Origin: CALBPI01 sp038524795
GTDB taxonomy: Bacteria; Pseudomonadota; Gammaproteobacteria; Steroidobacterales; Woeseiaceae
Length of the DNA stretch: 64,000 nucleotides
Assembly (NCBI GenBank): GCA_038524795.1
Contig: JBCBIJ010000007.1
Location: 62,001 to 126,000, forward strand
Direction: 5' to 3'
The stretch's first letter is position 1, and each line of letters opens with the position of its first letter. This document shows positions 26,138 through 33,761 of the stretch, piece by piece. The notes beneath the pieces are model-generated. The model worked only from the letters and a program-made list of their open reading frames with translations. It had not been told where the DNA came from and ran no database searches. The translations under genes and the position numbers were made by a program.

Positions 26138-27205
26138 TCAGTCCGGCAACTGAAGTGCCCCTTGTTCCACGTGGAACACATCGTGGGATTCGGGCAACCC
26201 CGGGATATCTGCGTCAAGACCCGTGATGACGAGCTGTCCCGGCATCTCCTCTAGTTCGCGCATGAGCCGCGCCAACGCGCCGGAATCGAGTTCCGCCGCG
26301 GGATCATCAACCAGCATGACCGCCTCGTTATTTTTGAGCCCCGCCAGCAACCGTGCTTGGGCCAGAATCAGCGATGACGCCAGCAGCTTCTGCTGCCCGC
26401 GTGAGACTACGCTCTTCGCGAGCCGCCCAGACCACGTCACACGTAGGTCGGCTCGGTGTGGTCCGACCGTCGTTTGCTTGAGTTGCCGATCCCGATCGAC
26501 ACTCGCCGCCAGTGCATCCAGCATCGTTTGCCCGGCTTCCCAGCCCGGGAGATACGCGACGTCAATGCGCTCGAGCCCCAAACGCGAGGCGGTCTCAGCA
26601 ATTGGCTCTCGCAATAGCTGCGCGTAGCCATTTCGGTAGCTATCGATGAACTCACCAGCAGCCACAAGCGCCTGGTCCCAGGTTTCTAGCTCCGCAGATG
26701 AACCCCCGACACGGAGCACCGCATTGCGCTGCTTGAGTGTTTTTCGGTAACGCTGCCACGCCGGCAAATAACGAGGTTCCACGTGGAACACGCCGTAATC
26801 GAGGAATCGGCGCCGCCCTTCCGGGCCTTCGGATACGAGCTGGTGGATTTCCGGCTCGATCACCTGCAAGACGAGCTTGCCGCTGATATCAGCCAGATTT
26901 CGGGCATCCGCCCCGTCAATACGAATCCGATGAACCCCGCGCCCGAACTCGAGGCCAACCCGACGTTCGCGGCCCGCGAGCAGCAGTGTGGCGACAATGC
27001 GGAATGTGGACTGACCGTGGCGGACGAGTCGCTCGCTACGGGGTTGCCGAAATGAACGACCGCGCGTGGCGTAGTAGGCCGCTTCGATCAGGCTCGTCTT
27101 GCCGGCCCCATTCGGCCCCGCAATGACGCTCACAGGTGCGCTTAGCGACAGATCGAGATCGGTGATGCAGCGGAAATTGGCGATCTGGAGCCGCTGGAGA
27201 ATCAC
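26138..27205 (-). CDS. recF: DNA replication and repair protein RecF
   Basis: 355 residues. Walker A is GPNGAGKTS in the N-terminal SMC-like ATPase half; the signature SRGQQKLLASSLILAQ and Walker B VMLVDDPAAELD lie in the C-terminal half. RecF helps load RecA at gapped DNA. It follows dnaN by 18 bp in the classical dnaA-dnaN-recF-gyrB order. Two parS-like palindromes lie inside the gene, and both are read as the peptide VFHVE (in GVFHVEPRY and DVFHVEQG); the second is close to the C-terminus. Confidence 0.97.
   Translation of the reverse strand: MILQRLQIANFRCITDLDLSLSAPVSVIAGPNGAGKTSLIEAAYYATRGRSFRQPRSERLVRHGQSTFRIVATLLLAGRERRVGLEFGRGVHRIRIDGADARNLADISGKLVLQVIEPEIHQLVSEGPEGRRRFLDYGVFHVEPRYLPAWQRYRKTLKQRNAVLRVGGSSAELETWDQALVAAGEFIDSYRNGYAQLLREPIAETASRLGLERIDVAYLPGWEAGQTMLDALAASVDRDRQLKQTTVGPHRADLRVTWSGRLAKSVVSRGQQKLLASSLILAQARLLAGLKNNEAVMLVDDPAAELDSGALARLMRELEEMPGQLVITGLDADIPGLPESHDVFHVEQGALQLPD
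26163..26178. other. parS-like site inside the recF 3' end
   Basis: TGTTCCACGTGGAACA, perfect 16-bp palindrome, identical to the site at 26116-26131 and only 31 bp from it. It is translated in recF as VFHVEQ. Confidence 0.85.
26775..26790. other. parS-like site inside recF
   Basis: The plus strand reads GGTTCCACGTGGAACA: the 14-bp palindrome core is perfect and only the outermost base differs from the other two sites. It is translated in recF as VFHVEP. Confidence 0.8.
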
Positions 27206-27223
27206 GCTCCGCTGCGCCTTGGC

Positions 27224-28327
27224 CTACAGCCGCATGGGCATGACGACGTATTTTGCGTCCGACTGATCGATATCCGGGACCGTGATGACGCAGCTCGAGT
27301 TCGCATCGTTGAGGCTGATGCGAACGCTGTCGTTATCGACGGCGCCAATCGCGTCGAGCAGGTAGGTCACGTTGAAGCCGATCTCGATGTCTTCACCGCT
27401 GTATTCGACCTCAACCTGCTCCTCGGCTTCTTCCTGCTCGGGATTGTGCGCCATGATTTTGGCGCCGCTATCGCGGATTTCGAGTCGGATGCCGCGATAC
27501 TTCTCATTCGACAGGATGGCTGCGCGCTGCAGCGCCCGACGCAGGGTATCGCGGTCCGCGACCATGAAATTACCCGTTTCCGAGGGGATAACGCGCTGAT
27601 AATCGGGGAATCGTCCGTCAATCAGCTTAGAGGTGAAGCGGATGTCGCCGGAGTGAATCCGAATGTGGTTCTTGCCCATGCTGACCGTCAGACTGCCCTC
27701 GTCGCCCAACATGCGCTGCAGCTCGAGCACCCCTTTGCGCGGAACGATGACCTGTTCGCTCGGAAGGTTCTTGCCGCCCAGCTCCGCCTGACACAACGCG
27801 AGCCGGTGCCCATCGGTCGCCACTGCCCGAATGACACCGCCATCCGTCTCCATGAGCATGCCGTTCAGGTAATAACGGACATCCTGCTGCGCCATGGCGA
27901 AGTAGGTCTTGTCGAGCAGGCGGTGGACGACGTCAACGGGCAGTTCATGGGTCTGCGTCGCCTCGATGTCGTCGATCACCGGAAACTCTGCGGCTGGCAG
28001 CGTCGACAGGCTGAAGCGACTGCGGCCACTCTGCACCGTTAGTCGCTCCCCTTTGAGCGCGAGCTTGAGCTCGGCACCTTCTGGCAGCGCTTTGACGATA
28101 TCGAACAGTTTGCGGCCCGGCACGGTGATGTCGCCGGCCATTCCGATTTGTGCATCGCAGCCAGACTGCAATTCCACCTCGATGTCCGTGGCTGTCATGG
28201 CCAAGCGATCATCTTTCGCCTGCATCAAGATGTTGGCGAGAATCGGCATCGTTTGGCGTCGCTCAACGACACCAATAACAGCCTGCAAAGCACCTAGCAG
28301 CGCCTGCCGCGACACAGTGAGTTTCAT
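27224..28327 (-). CDS. dnaN: DNA polymerase III beta subunit (sliding clamp)
   Basis: 367 residues, normal length. It starts MKLTVSRQALLGALQAVIGVVERRQTMPILAN and ends with the C-terminal segment KYVVMPMRL, which forms part of the clamp's protein-binding pocket. The three clamp domains are visible around KLFDIVKALPEGAELKL, YFAMAQQDVRYYLNGMLME and RFPDYQRVIPSE. It tethers Pol III to DNA. The gap upstream (28328-28548) holds the candidate origin. Confidence 0.98.
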   Translation of the reverse strand: MKLTVSRQALLGALQAVIGVVERRQTMPILANILMQAKDDRLAMTATDIEVELQSGCDAQIGMAGDITVPGRKLFDIVKALPEGAELKLALKGERLTVQSGRSRFSLSTLPAAEFPVIDDIEATQTHELPVDVVHRLLDKTYFAMAQQDVRYYLNGMLMETDGGVIRAVATDGHRLALCQAELGGKNLPSEQVIVPRKGVLELQRMLGDEGSLTVSMGKNHIRIHSGDIRFTSKLIDGRFPDYQRVIPSETGNFMVADRDTLRRALQRAAILSNEKYRGIRLEIRDSGAKIMAHNPEQEEAEEQVEVEYSGEDIEIGFNVTYLLDAIGAVDNDSVRISLNDANSSCVITVPDIDQSDAKYVVMPMRL

Positions 28328-28416
28328 GTAATCGTTCCCGATCTATCTATTAAGAGAAAGAATCTCTTTATGAAAAACTGTAGTTATTATTAGCCCGGCC
28401 CAGTGCCGTGCAAAAC

Positions 28417-28440
28417 TCTGATAAACTTTTATTTATCAGA
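28417..28440. repeat. Perfect 9-bp inverted repeat in the AT-rich dnaA-dnaN gap
   Basis: Arms TCTGATAAA and TTTATCAGA around the 6-nt loop CTTTTA. It could be a protein-binding palindrome, part of the unwinding element, or a weak hairpin between dnaA and dnaN transcripts. Confidence 0.6.
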
Positions 28441-28505
28441 CGTTTATGTTTGATCTGCGTGGTTCGAAAGCTGTCTGCAACCCCGCGTCAAAACTGTGTA
28501 TCGCC

Positions 28506-28514
28506 TGTGGATAA
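28506..28514 (-). promoter_or_regulatory. DnaA box
   Basis: TGTGGATAA on the plus strand, i.e. a perfect TTATCCACA on the minus strand, in the dnaA-dnaN gap. Confidence 0.8.
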
Positions 28515-28539
28515 ATCGGCCGCCTGAGACGTCCACAAC

Positions 28540-28548
28540 TTATCCACA
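28540..28548 (+). promoter_or_regulatory. DnaA box
   Basis: Perfect TTATCCACA immediately next to the dnaA stop codon and inverted relative to the box at 28506-28514. Confidence 0.8.
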
Positions 28549-29892
28549 TCATCCTGTCAGCGTTCTCAACAGGTTCTTGTAGTCTTCATCCACACGCGTC
28601 TCGGTCTCGCGTAATTCCTTGATTTTACGGCAAGCGTGCAAGACCGTCGTGTGATCTCGACCGCCAAACGCGTCGCCGATCTCGGGCAGCGAATGGCGTG
28701 TCAGTTCTTTTGCCAGGCTCATCGCGATCTGCCGCGGTCTGGCAATCGACCGACTGCGTCGTTTCGAGAGCAACTCGCCGACGCGAATCTTAAAGTACTC
28801 GGCCACGGTCTTCTGGATATTTTCGATCGTAACGAGCTTGTCCTGCAGCGCCAGCACGTCGCGCAGAGCTTCCTTGCAGGAGTCCATAGTGATCGGTCGG
28901 CCCGTGAAACTCGCCGTTGCAATGACCCGCCGCAAGGCGCCCTCGAGTTCACGAACGTTGGAGCGGATCCGTTGCGCGATGAAGAACGCCACTTCGTCCG
29001 GCAACTCGACACCCTCGGCGTGCGCCTTCTGAATCAGGATGGCGACCGAGGTCTCTAATTCCGGCGGCTGAATGGCGACTGTCAGGCCCCAGCCAAATCG
29101 AGACTTGAGTCGCTCTTCAAGCCCGTCGACTTCTTTGGGGTAGCGATCGCAGGTCAGGATGATCTGGCGTTGTCCCTCGAGCAGCGTGTTGAATGTGTGG
29201 AAAAACTCTTCCTGGCTTCGGTCCTTGTTGGCGAAGAACTGGATGTCATCGATCAATAGCGCATCGAGCGACCGATAGGCGCGTTTGAATTCGCTGATCG
29301 TGTTGTGCTGGAGCCCGCGCACCATATCGCCAACGAATCGCTCCGAGTGCACGTAACACACCCTTGCATTGGGATTGCGCGCGAGTACCGCATTACCGAT
29401 CGCGTGCATGAGATGCGTCTTACCCAGACCCACGCCGCCGTAGAGGAACAATGGATTGAATGCCGTGCCCGGATTCTCAGCGACTTGGCTGGCGGCAGCG
29501 CGGGCGAGTTGGTTGCTCTTGCCCTCAACAAAGGTGTCAAAGGTGAACTCCCGCATGAGCCGGCTCTCGGGCATCGGCACCTGGGGCGCCGCGACCTGCG
29601 GGCTCGCTGGAGCGGCGGTTCTTGTGGGGGCGCTGGTTCGTTCGGTCAGGGAACCGACGGCAGCTGAAACGGGAACAGGCCCGCCAGAGAGCTCGTCGGC
29701 CAGCGCCTGCAGACGGGCAAGATATTGCGCGTTGACCTGATCCACAACGAAACGGTTCGGCGCGAGCAGCCGCAGGCCCTTACCGTTGGCCTCGACCTGC
29801 AACGGCCGGATCCAGGTATTGAACTGCTGCTCTGACAGCTCCGAGCGCATGCGCCGGAGACACTGTTGCCACAACACCTGTTCAGACTGCAC
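28549..29892 (-). CDS. dnaA: Chromosomal replication initiator DnaA
   Basis: 447 residues from a GTG at 29892 preceded by aggtgat. Starts at 29901 or 29949 would add a leader not typical of DnaA, whose N-terminus normally begins close to LWQQCLRRM. Domain I is LWQQCL...FNTWIRPLQVE; domain II is a Thr/Ala/Pro-rich linker; domain III has Walker A GGVGLGKTH and Walker B LLIDDIQF; domain IV ends with the DNA-binding signature SLPEIGDAFGGRDHTTVLHACRKI. It opens oriC. A DnaA box overlaps its likely promoter, which suggests self-regulation. Confidence 0.97.
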   Translation of the reverse strand: MQSEQVLWQQCLRRMRSELSEQQFNTWIRPLQVEANGKGLRLLAPNRFVVDQVNAQYLARLQALADELSGGPVPVSAAVGSLTERTSAPTRTAAPASPQVAAPQVPMPESRLMREFTFDTFVEGKSNQLARAAASQVAENPGTAFNPLFLYGGVGLGKTHLMHAIGNAVLARNPNARVCYVHSERFVGDMVRGLQHNTISEFKRAYRSLDALLIDDIQFFANKDRSQEEFFHTFNTLLEGQRQIILTCDRYPKEVDGLEERLKSRFGWGLTVAIQPPELETSVAILIQKAHAEGVELPDEVAFFIAQRIRSNVRELEGALRRVIATASFTGRPITMDSCKEALRDVLALQDKLVTIENIQKTVAEYFKIRVGELLSKRRSRSIARPRQIAMSLAKELTRHSLPEIGDAFGGRDHTTVLHACRKIKELRETETRVDEDYKNLLRTLTG

Positions 29893-29961
29893 CGAGATCA
29901 CCTGTGGAACCGTTCGCGAGGCACCGACGAGCGCCTTGGCCGCCGGCAACGGGTCGGCAAG

Positions 29962-29990
29962 CTTATACCCAGAATCGAGACTTATCCACA
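29962..29990 (-). promoter_or_regulatory. Putative dnaA promoter overlapping a DnaA box
   Basis: On the minus strand TATAAG (29967-29962) is preceded after a 17-bp spacer by TGTGGA (29990-29985). The -10 is good and the -35 poor. The -35 coincides with the DnaA box at 29982-29990, so bound DnaA would block this promoter. The assignment rests on motif spacing only. Confidence 0.4.
29982..29990 (+). promoter_or_regulatory. DnaA box upstream of dnaA
   Basis: Perfect TTATCCACA in the dnaA-rpmH gap. A near-match (TTATACCCA, one mismatch) lies 11 bp to the left at 29963-29971. Confidence 0.8.
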
Positions 29991-30025
29991 GGCATTCGCA
30001 AGCCTTTGAAAGCCGACTCGGAGCA

Positions 30026-30054
30026 TTGACAGCCTGCGGGTCTGCGCGTATCTT
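30026..30054 (+). promoter_or_regulatory. Sigma-70 promoter for rpmH-rnpA-yidC
   Basis: Perfect -35 TTGACA (30026-30031), 17-bp spacer, -10 TATCTT (30049-30054). It points to rpmH, with a leader of about 85 nt. This is the strongest housekeeping promoter visible in the window. Confidence 0.8.
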
Positions 30055-30147
30055 CTCGGGCCTTTTCAGTTACCTGGGCGTCCTTGAACACAAGGTCGCA
30101 CCAGCGCCGCGCCTGGTTGCGCGGCCCGCCACACGGACACTAGTGCC

Positions 30148-30282
30148 ATGAAACGTACTTTCCAGCCGAGCAAGATCAAGCGTAAGCGTACCCACGGTTT
30201 CCGTGCCCGCATGGCCACCAAGGGTGGTCGTCTGGTACTCAAGCGTCGTCGCGCCAAAGGTCGGCACCGCCTGTCTGCCTGA
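30148..30282 (+). CDS. rpmH: 50S ribosomal protein L34
   Basis: 44 residues, the usual L34 length: MKRTFQPSKIKRKRTHGFRA... ending GRHRLSA. It is extremely basic, as expected for L34. It lies directly upstream of rnpA and divergent from dnaA, the classical origin arrangement. Confidence 0.98.
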   Translation: MKRTFQPSKIKRKRTHGFRARMATKGGRLVLKRRRAKGRHRLSA

Positions 30283-30337
30283 CAGGTTCACGCCATCGCA
30301 CATCGGGTTGATCAGGCCCGCCGCCCCGACCTAAGCC

Positions 30338-30712
30338 ATGCGCCTCTCGCTGCCCCGTCAGCAGCGACTGCTTAAAAGCCGCGAATTCCAAATTGTGTTC
30401 CGCCGTAGCCGAAGGGCTTCGGACGGACTCTTCATGGTGTGTGCTCGCTTTAGCGATCAGCCGGAACCGCGGCTCGGTCTTGCAATCTCAAAGAAGCATG
30501 CCCGGCGGGCCGTCGATCGGAATCGCATCAAACGCCACGCCCGCGAGGCGTTTCGAAGCCTTAAGGCCGAATTGGCCGCTGGCGATTACGTCGTCGTCAA
30601 TCGGGCCAGCGCGACCCAGGCTTCGGGCAGCGCCCTGCGCAAAAGTCTCGAAACGCATTTTCGTTCACTGAGCCGTAAATCGGCGCGACGGCGGGGACGT
30701 GATTCCGCATAA
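30338..30712 (+). CDS. rnpA: Ribonuclease P protein component
   Basis: 124 residues, basic. It carries the RNA-binding signature RNRIKRHAREAFR and begins with LLKSREFQIVFRRSRRASDGLFMV. It aids the RNase P RNA in 5' maturation of tRNAs. It lies 55 bp after rpmH and 77 bp before yidC; the small gene yidD that often sits between rnpA and yidC is absent. Confidence 0.97.
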   Translation: MRLSLPRQQRLLKSREFQIVFRRSRRASDGLFMVCARFSDQPEPRLGLAISKKHARRAVDRNRIKRHAREAFRSLKAELAAGDYVVVNRASATQASGSALRKSLETHFRSLSRKSARRRGRDSA

Positions 30713-30789
30713 TACCGGCCCGGCCGCTGTGGCCCGCGCCACTACCAAAACCGCCCCCATCGTCTGCAAGACCCGCAAAACGTTCATCT

Positions 30790-32460
30790 ATGGATAATCA
30801 ACGCCTGTTCGCGTGGGCCCTGTTTGGCCTAATGCTGCTCATGACCTGGCAAGCCTGGCAGGCGGACTACGCCACGCCTGCGGCCGCGCCCGTTGCGGAC
30901 ACGTCGGCGCTGGATATTCCAGAGCTCGAAGCGCCCGTGCCAGGCGATGACATTCCGATGCTCGAGTCCACACCCGATGCCGTGCCGGTGGTCGAGCCCG
31001 ACGTCGAGATCACCTCATCGCAGCGCATAGAAGTGGTGACCGACGTACTGCGTGTGCAGATCGATACCGCGGGTGGCGACATTGTCTTCGCAGAACTGCC
31101 CGCGTATCCGGTCGACAAGGACCGCCCCGACGACTTCGTCGTGCTGCTGTCACCGAACCCGGACAACTACGGCGTGTTCCGCACCGGTCTCGCGGGACGC
31201 GACAAGGACGACGCACCCAACCACCGCGCTACCTTCACGGCGGCCCGCGATCGTTACGAGCTCGCGGATGGCAGCGACCGGCTTGTCGTACCGCTGAGCT
31301 GGCGCAACGCGGCAGGCCTCGAAGTCGTCAAGGAATACGTGTTTGAACGTGGTCGTTACGATGTGGACCTGACGTTCCGCGTCGAGAACGGCAGCGCCGA
31401 GGCCTGGGCCGCGGCGCCTTATGCTCGCATTGTCCATGAGGCCGTCGCTCCCGACCGCTCGATGTTTGACGTTGAGAGCTACTCGTTCCAGGGCCCCGTC
31501 GTCTACGACGGTGATAAGTATGAGAAGCACGCGCCCGGCGATCTCGATGATGACCCCGTCGATCTAAAGAACGTGACGGGTGGCTGGGTCGCCGCCATCG
31601 AGCATCATTTTCTGTCCGCCATCGTGCCGCCCGCCGAAAATCCCGCTCGCATCCAGGCGGGCCTGAGCGAAGACACCTTTGTCGCAGGCGTGGTCGGCGC
31701 GCCCGTCAACGTGGCCGCTGGTGCTAGTGCAGCGTTGGGCGTCACGCTGTTCGTAGGTCCCAAACTCCAAGAGCAGCTTAGCGCCGTCTCGCCGCGTCTC
31801 GAGCTGACGGTTGACTACGGCGTACTGACGCTGCTGTCCGACCCCTTGTTTACGCTGCTCGCGTGGATTCACGGCTTCATCGGCAACTGGGGCTGGTCGA
31901 TCATCATCGTGACGATCCTGATCAAGCTCGTGTTCTACAAGCTCACGGAAAAAAGCGGTCGCTCGATCGCCAAGATGCGCAAGCTGCAGCCGCGCATGAA
32001 GTCGATCCAGGAGCGCTACAAGGACGATCGGCAAGCCTTGTCGCAGGCGATGATGGAGCTCTACAAGCGAGAGAAAATCAATCCGGCCGCGGGCTGTTTG
32101 CCAATCCTAATCCAGATGCCCTTCTTCCTGGCATTCTACTGGGTGCTGCTCGAGTCGGTCGAGATGCGCCAGGCGCCGTTCCTGCTCTGGATCCAGGACC
32201 TTTCAAGCCGCGACCCGTTCTTCATCCTGCCGCTGGCCATGGGCGCCGCAATGTTCCTGCAGCAGCAGCTGAACCCGGCACCGGCCGACCCCGTGCAGGC
32301 GCGCGTGATGAAGGTGCTGCCGATTGTGTTCACGGTGTTCTTCGCCTTCTTCCCGGCCGGGCTCGTGCTCTACTGGTTTACGAACACGCTGCTCGGTGTG
32401 GCCCAACAGTGGAAGATCAACAAGGTCGTCGAGGCCGAAGACAAAAAGTCGCGCGACTGA
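30790..32460 (+). CDS. yidC: Membrane protein insertase YidC
   Basis: 556 residues. The N-terminal helix (MDNQRLFAWALFGLMLLMTWQAW) is followed by the large periplasmic beta-domain (about 75-330) and the conserved 60-kDa inner-membrane domain (IHGFIGNWGWSIIIVTILIKL, GCLPILIQMPFFLAFYWVL, FFAFFPAGLVLYWFTNTLL). It inserts and folds inner-membrane proteins, alone or with Sec, including Fo subunits of the kind encoded at the right end of this window. It ends 19 bp before a convergent gene; a hairpin fills the gap. Confidence 0.98.
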   Translation: MDNQRLFAWALFGLMLLMTWQAWQADYATPAAAPVADTSALDIPELEAPVPGDDIPMLESTPDAVPVVEPDVEITSSQRIEVVTDVLRVQIDTAGGDIVFAELPAYPVDKDRPDDFVVLLSPNPDNYGVFRTGLAGRDKDDAPNHRATFTAARDRYELADGSDRLVVPLSWRNAAGLEVVKEYVFERGRYDVDLTFRVENGSAEAWAAAPYARIVHEAVAPDRSMFDVESYSFQGPVVYDGDKYEKHAPGDLDDDPVDLKNVTGGWVAAIEHHFLSAIVPPAENPARIQAGLSEDTFVAGVVGAPVNVAAGASAALGVTLFVGPKLQEQLSAVSPRLELTVDYGVLTLLSDPLFTLLAWIHGFIGNWGWSIIIVTILIKLVFYKLTEKSGRSIAKMRKLQPRMKSIQERYKDDRQALSQAMMELYKREKINPAAGCLPILIQMPFFLAFYWVLLESVEMRQAPFLLWIQDLSSRDPFFILPLAMGAAMFLQQQLNPAPADPVQARVMKVLPIVFTVFFAFFPAGLVLYWFTNTLLGVAQQWKINKVVEAEDKKSRD

Positions 32461-32468
32461 CCGCCGCC

Positions 32469-32485
32469 GGGCTGAAGGTCAGCCC
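32469..32485. terminator. Hairpin between convergent yidC and hydrolase-OsmC gene
   Basis: A perfect 7-bp stem (GGGCTGA / TCAGCCC) with loop AGG overlaps the stop codon of the minus-strand gene. No clear T-run lies on either side, so intrinsic termination is uncertain. Confidence 0.35.
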
Positions 32486-33675
32486 AGCACGTTTTCCACG
32501 ACAACGCGACCGTTCAAGGTACGGTGCACGGGGCACTTGTCGGCGATCTCGAGCATGCGTTCCCGGACCGCGTCGTCGAAGTCACCCTCCACACGGATCA
32601 CGCGCTTGAAGGCATCGTAACGACCGTTCCCATCGCCGTCGTCTCGCTTCTCGTGACTCACATCCACCTCCGCGCGATCGAGCGCAATCCCCTTGTGCTT
32701 GGCGTACATCTGCAAGGTCATGGTGGTGCAACTTGCGAGCGCTGCCGATAACAATTCATGCGGTGTCGGCCCGCTGTCACTGCCGCCGACGCTCGCAGGC
32801 TCGTCTGCGATGATCGCGTGGCGCCCCGTCTGGATCGGTGTCCGGAAACTACCCGCGCGCGTTACCGCCACCGTGTGGCCCGGCTCAGCAGGCGCTGGCG
32901 CTTCGGGGTCGGGCAGGAAGCGCTGAGCCCAACCCGCAATGACGCTGCCCGCCCAGGCCGCATCCGCAGGTCGACTCAGCAGGTGGTCGGCGCCGTCGAG
33001 TGACACGAAGCTCTTGGGATGCATGGCATTGGCAAACAGCGCGCTCGCGTTCTCGATCTCCACGGTGTCGTCGATGGGTGAGTGCAGCACAAGCAGGGCT
33101 TTGCGCAGCCGACGAATCATCTCAAGCGGTGGCTGCGACTCGATATCGTCGAGAAAACCCGCGCCGATTCGGAACGGCCGGCCCGCAAGCAACACTTCTG
33201 CGGCCCCGTCAGCGCGAATCGCGTCCTCGGAGTCACTGAACAGATGGCGCACATGCGCGGCCTCGGCCGGAGCGCCGATGGTCGCAACGGCAACCACGTC
33301 ATCGAGTGCGGCTGCGGCACGCAGAACGGCCGTGCCCCCCAGAGAGTGACCGACGAGCAACTGCGGCGCCTCGTGCGTGTCGCCGAGCCAGTGTGCGGCG
33401 GCAATGAGATCGTCGACGTTGCTCGTGAAGGTCGTGTCTTCGAACGCCCCTTCGCTGTCTCCGAGCCCCGTAAAGTCAAAGCGCATGACGGCGATGCCAG
33501 CGTCAGTCAGTGCCCGCGCGATGTTCGTGGCGGCCCGCAGGTTTTTGGTGCAGGTGAAGCAGTGCGCAAACAGGGCAATCGCATGGTGACCACCCCCCGG
33601 GCCGCCCGGCCAGTCGATCAAGCCCGACAGGGTCTCGCCGTTGTCATTTTCGAACGTCACGCGTTCCGTTTGCAT
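32479..33675 (-). CDS. Fused alpha/beta hydrolase - OsmC family protein
   Basis: 398 residues from the ATG at 33675. The N-terminal part (about 1-255) is an alpha/beta hydrolase with nucleophile Ser111 in GHSLGG and His231 in GADH; Asp202 or Asp203 in SPIDD is the likely acid. The C-terminal part (about 268-398) is OsmC-like with both redox cysteines, Cys316 (LASCTT) and Cys381 (KCPVHRT), the peroxide-reducing pair of the Ohr/OsmC family. Such bifunctional proteins are known in proteobacteria. A role in dealing with organic peroxides or oxidised lipids is reasonable but the substrate is not known. It is convergent with yidC and divergent from mnmE. Confidence 0.9.
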   Translation of the reverse strand: MQTERVTFENDNGETLSGLIDWPGGPGGGHHAIALFAHCFTCTKNLRAATNIARALTDAGIAVMRFDFTGLGDSEGAFEDTTFTSNVDDLIAAAHWLGDTHEAPQLLVGHSLGGTAVLRAAAALDDVVAVATIGAPAEAAHVRHLFSDSEDAIRADGAAEVLLAGRPFRIGAGFLDDIESQPPLEMIRRLRKALLVLHSPIDDTVEIENASALFANAMHPKSFVSLDGADHLLSRPADAAWAGSVIAGWAQRFLPDPEAPAPAEPGHTVAVTRAGSFRTPIQTGRHAIIADEPASVGGSDSGPTPHELLSAALASCTTMTLQMYAKHKGIALDRAEVDVSHEKRDDGDGNGRYDAFKRVIRVEGDFDDAVRERMLEIADKCPVHRTLNGRVVVENVLG

Positions 33676-33761
33676 GTGTCTTCTCCCAGGGTTCGGCAGG
33701 CGTAGACCGTGTTGCGGCCACCAATATTGCAACGCCCGCGCGATTCACGCACGGTGCGCCG

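Larger units (their letters stand above)
28328..28548. other. Candidate oriC segment between dnaA and dnaN
   Basis: A 221-bp gap. Its dnaN-proximal half (about 28340-28460) is strikingly AT-rich for this genome, with several TTTAT runs, and could be a DNA-unwinding element. Its dnaA-proximal end has two perfect DnaA boxes in inverted orientation (28506-28514 and 28540-28548). A perfect 9-bp inverted repeat (arms 28417-28425 and 28432-28440) sits in the AT-rich part. The gap must also hold any dnaN promoter. An origin upstream of dnaA, where a further box lies, cannot be excluded. Confidence 0.6.
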
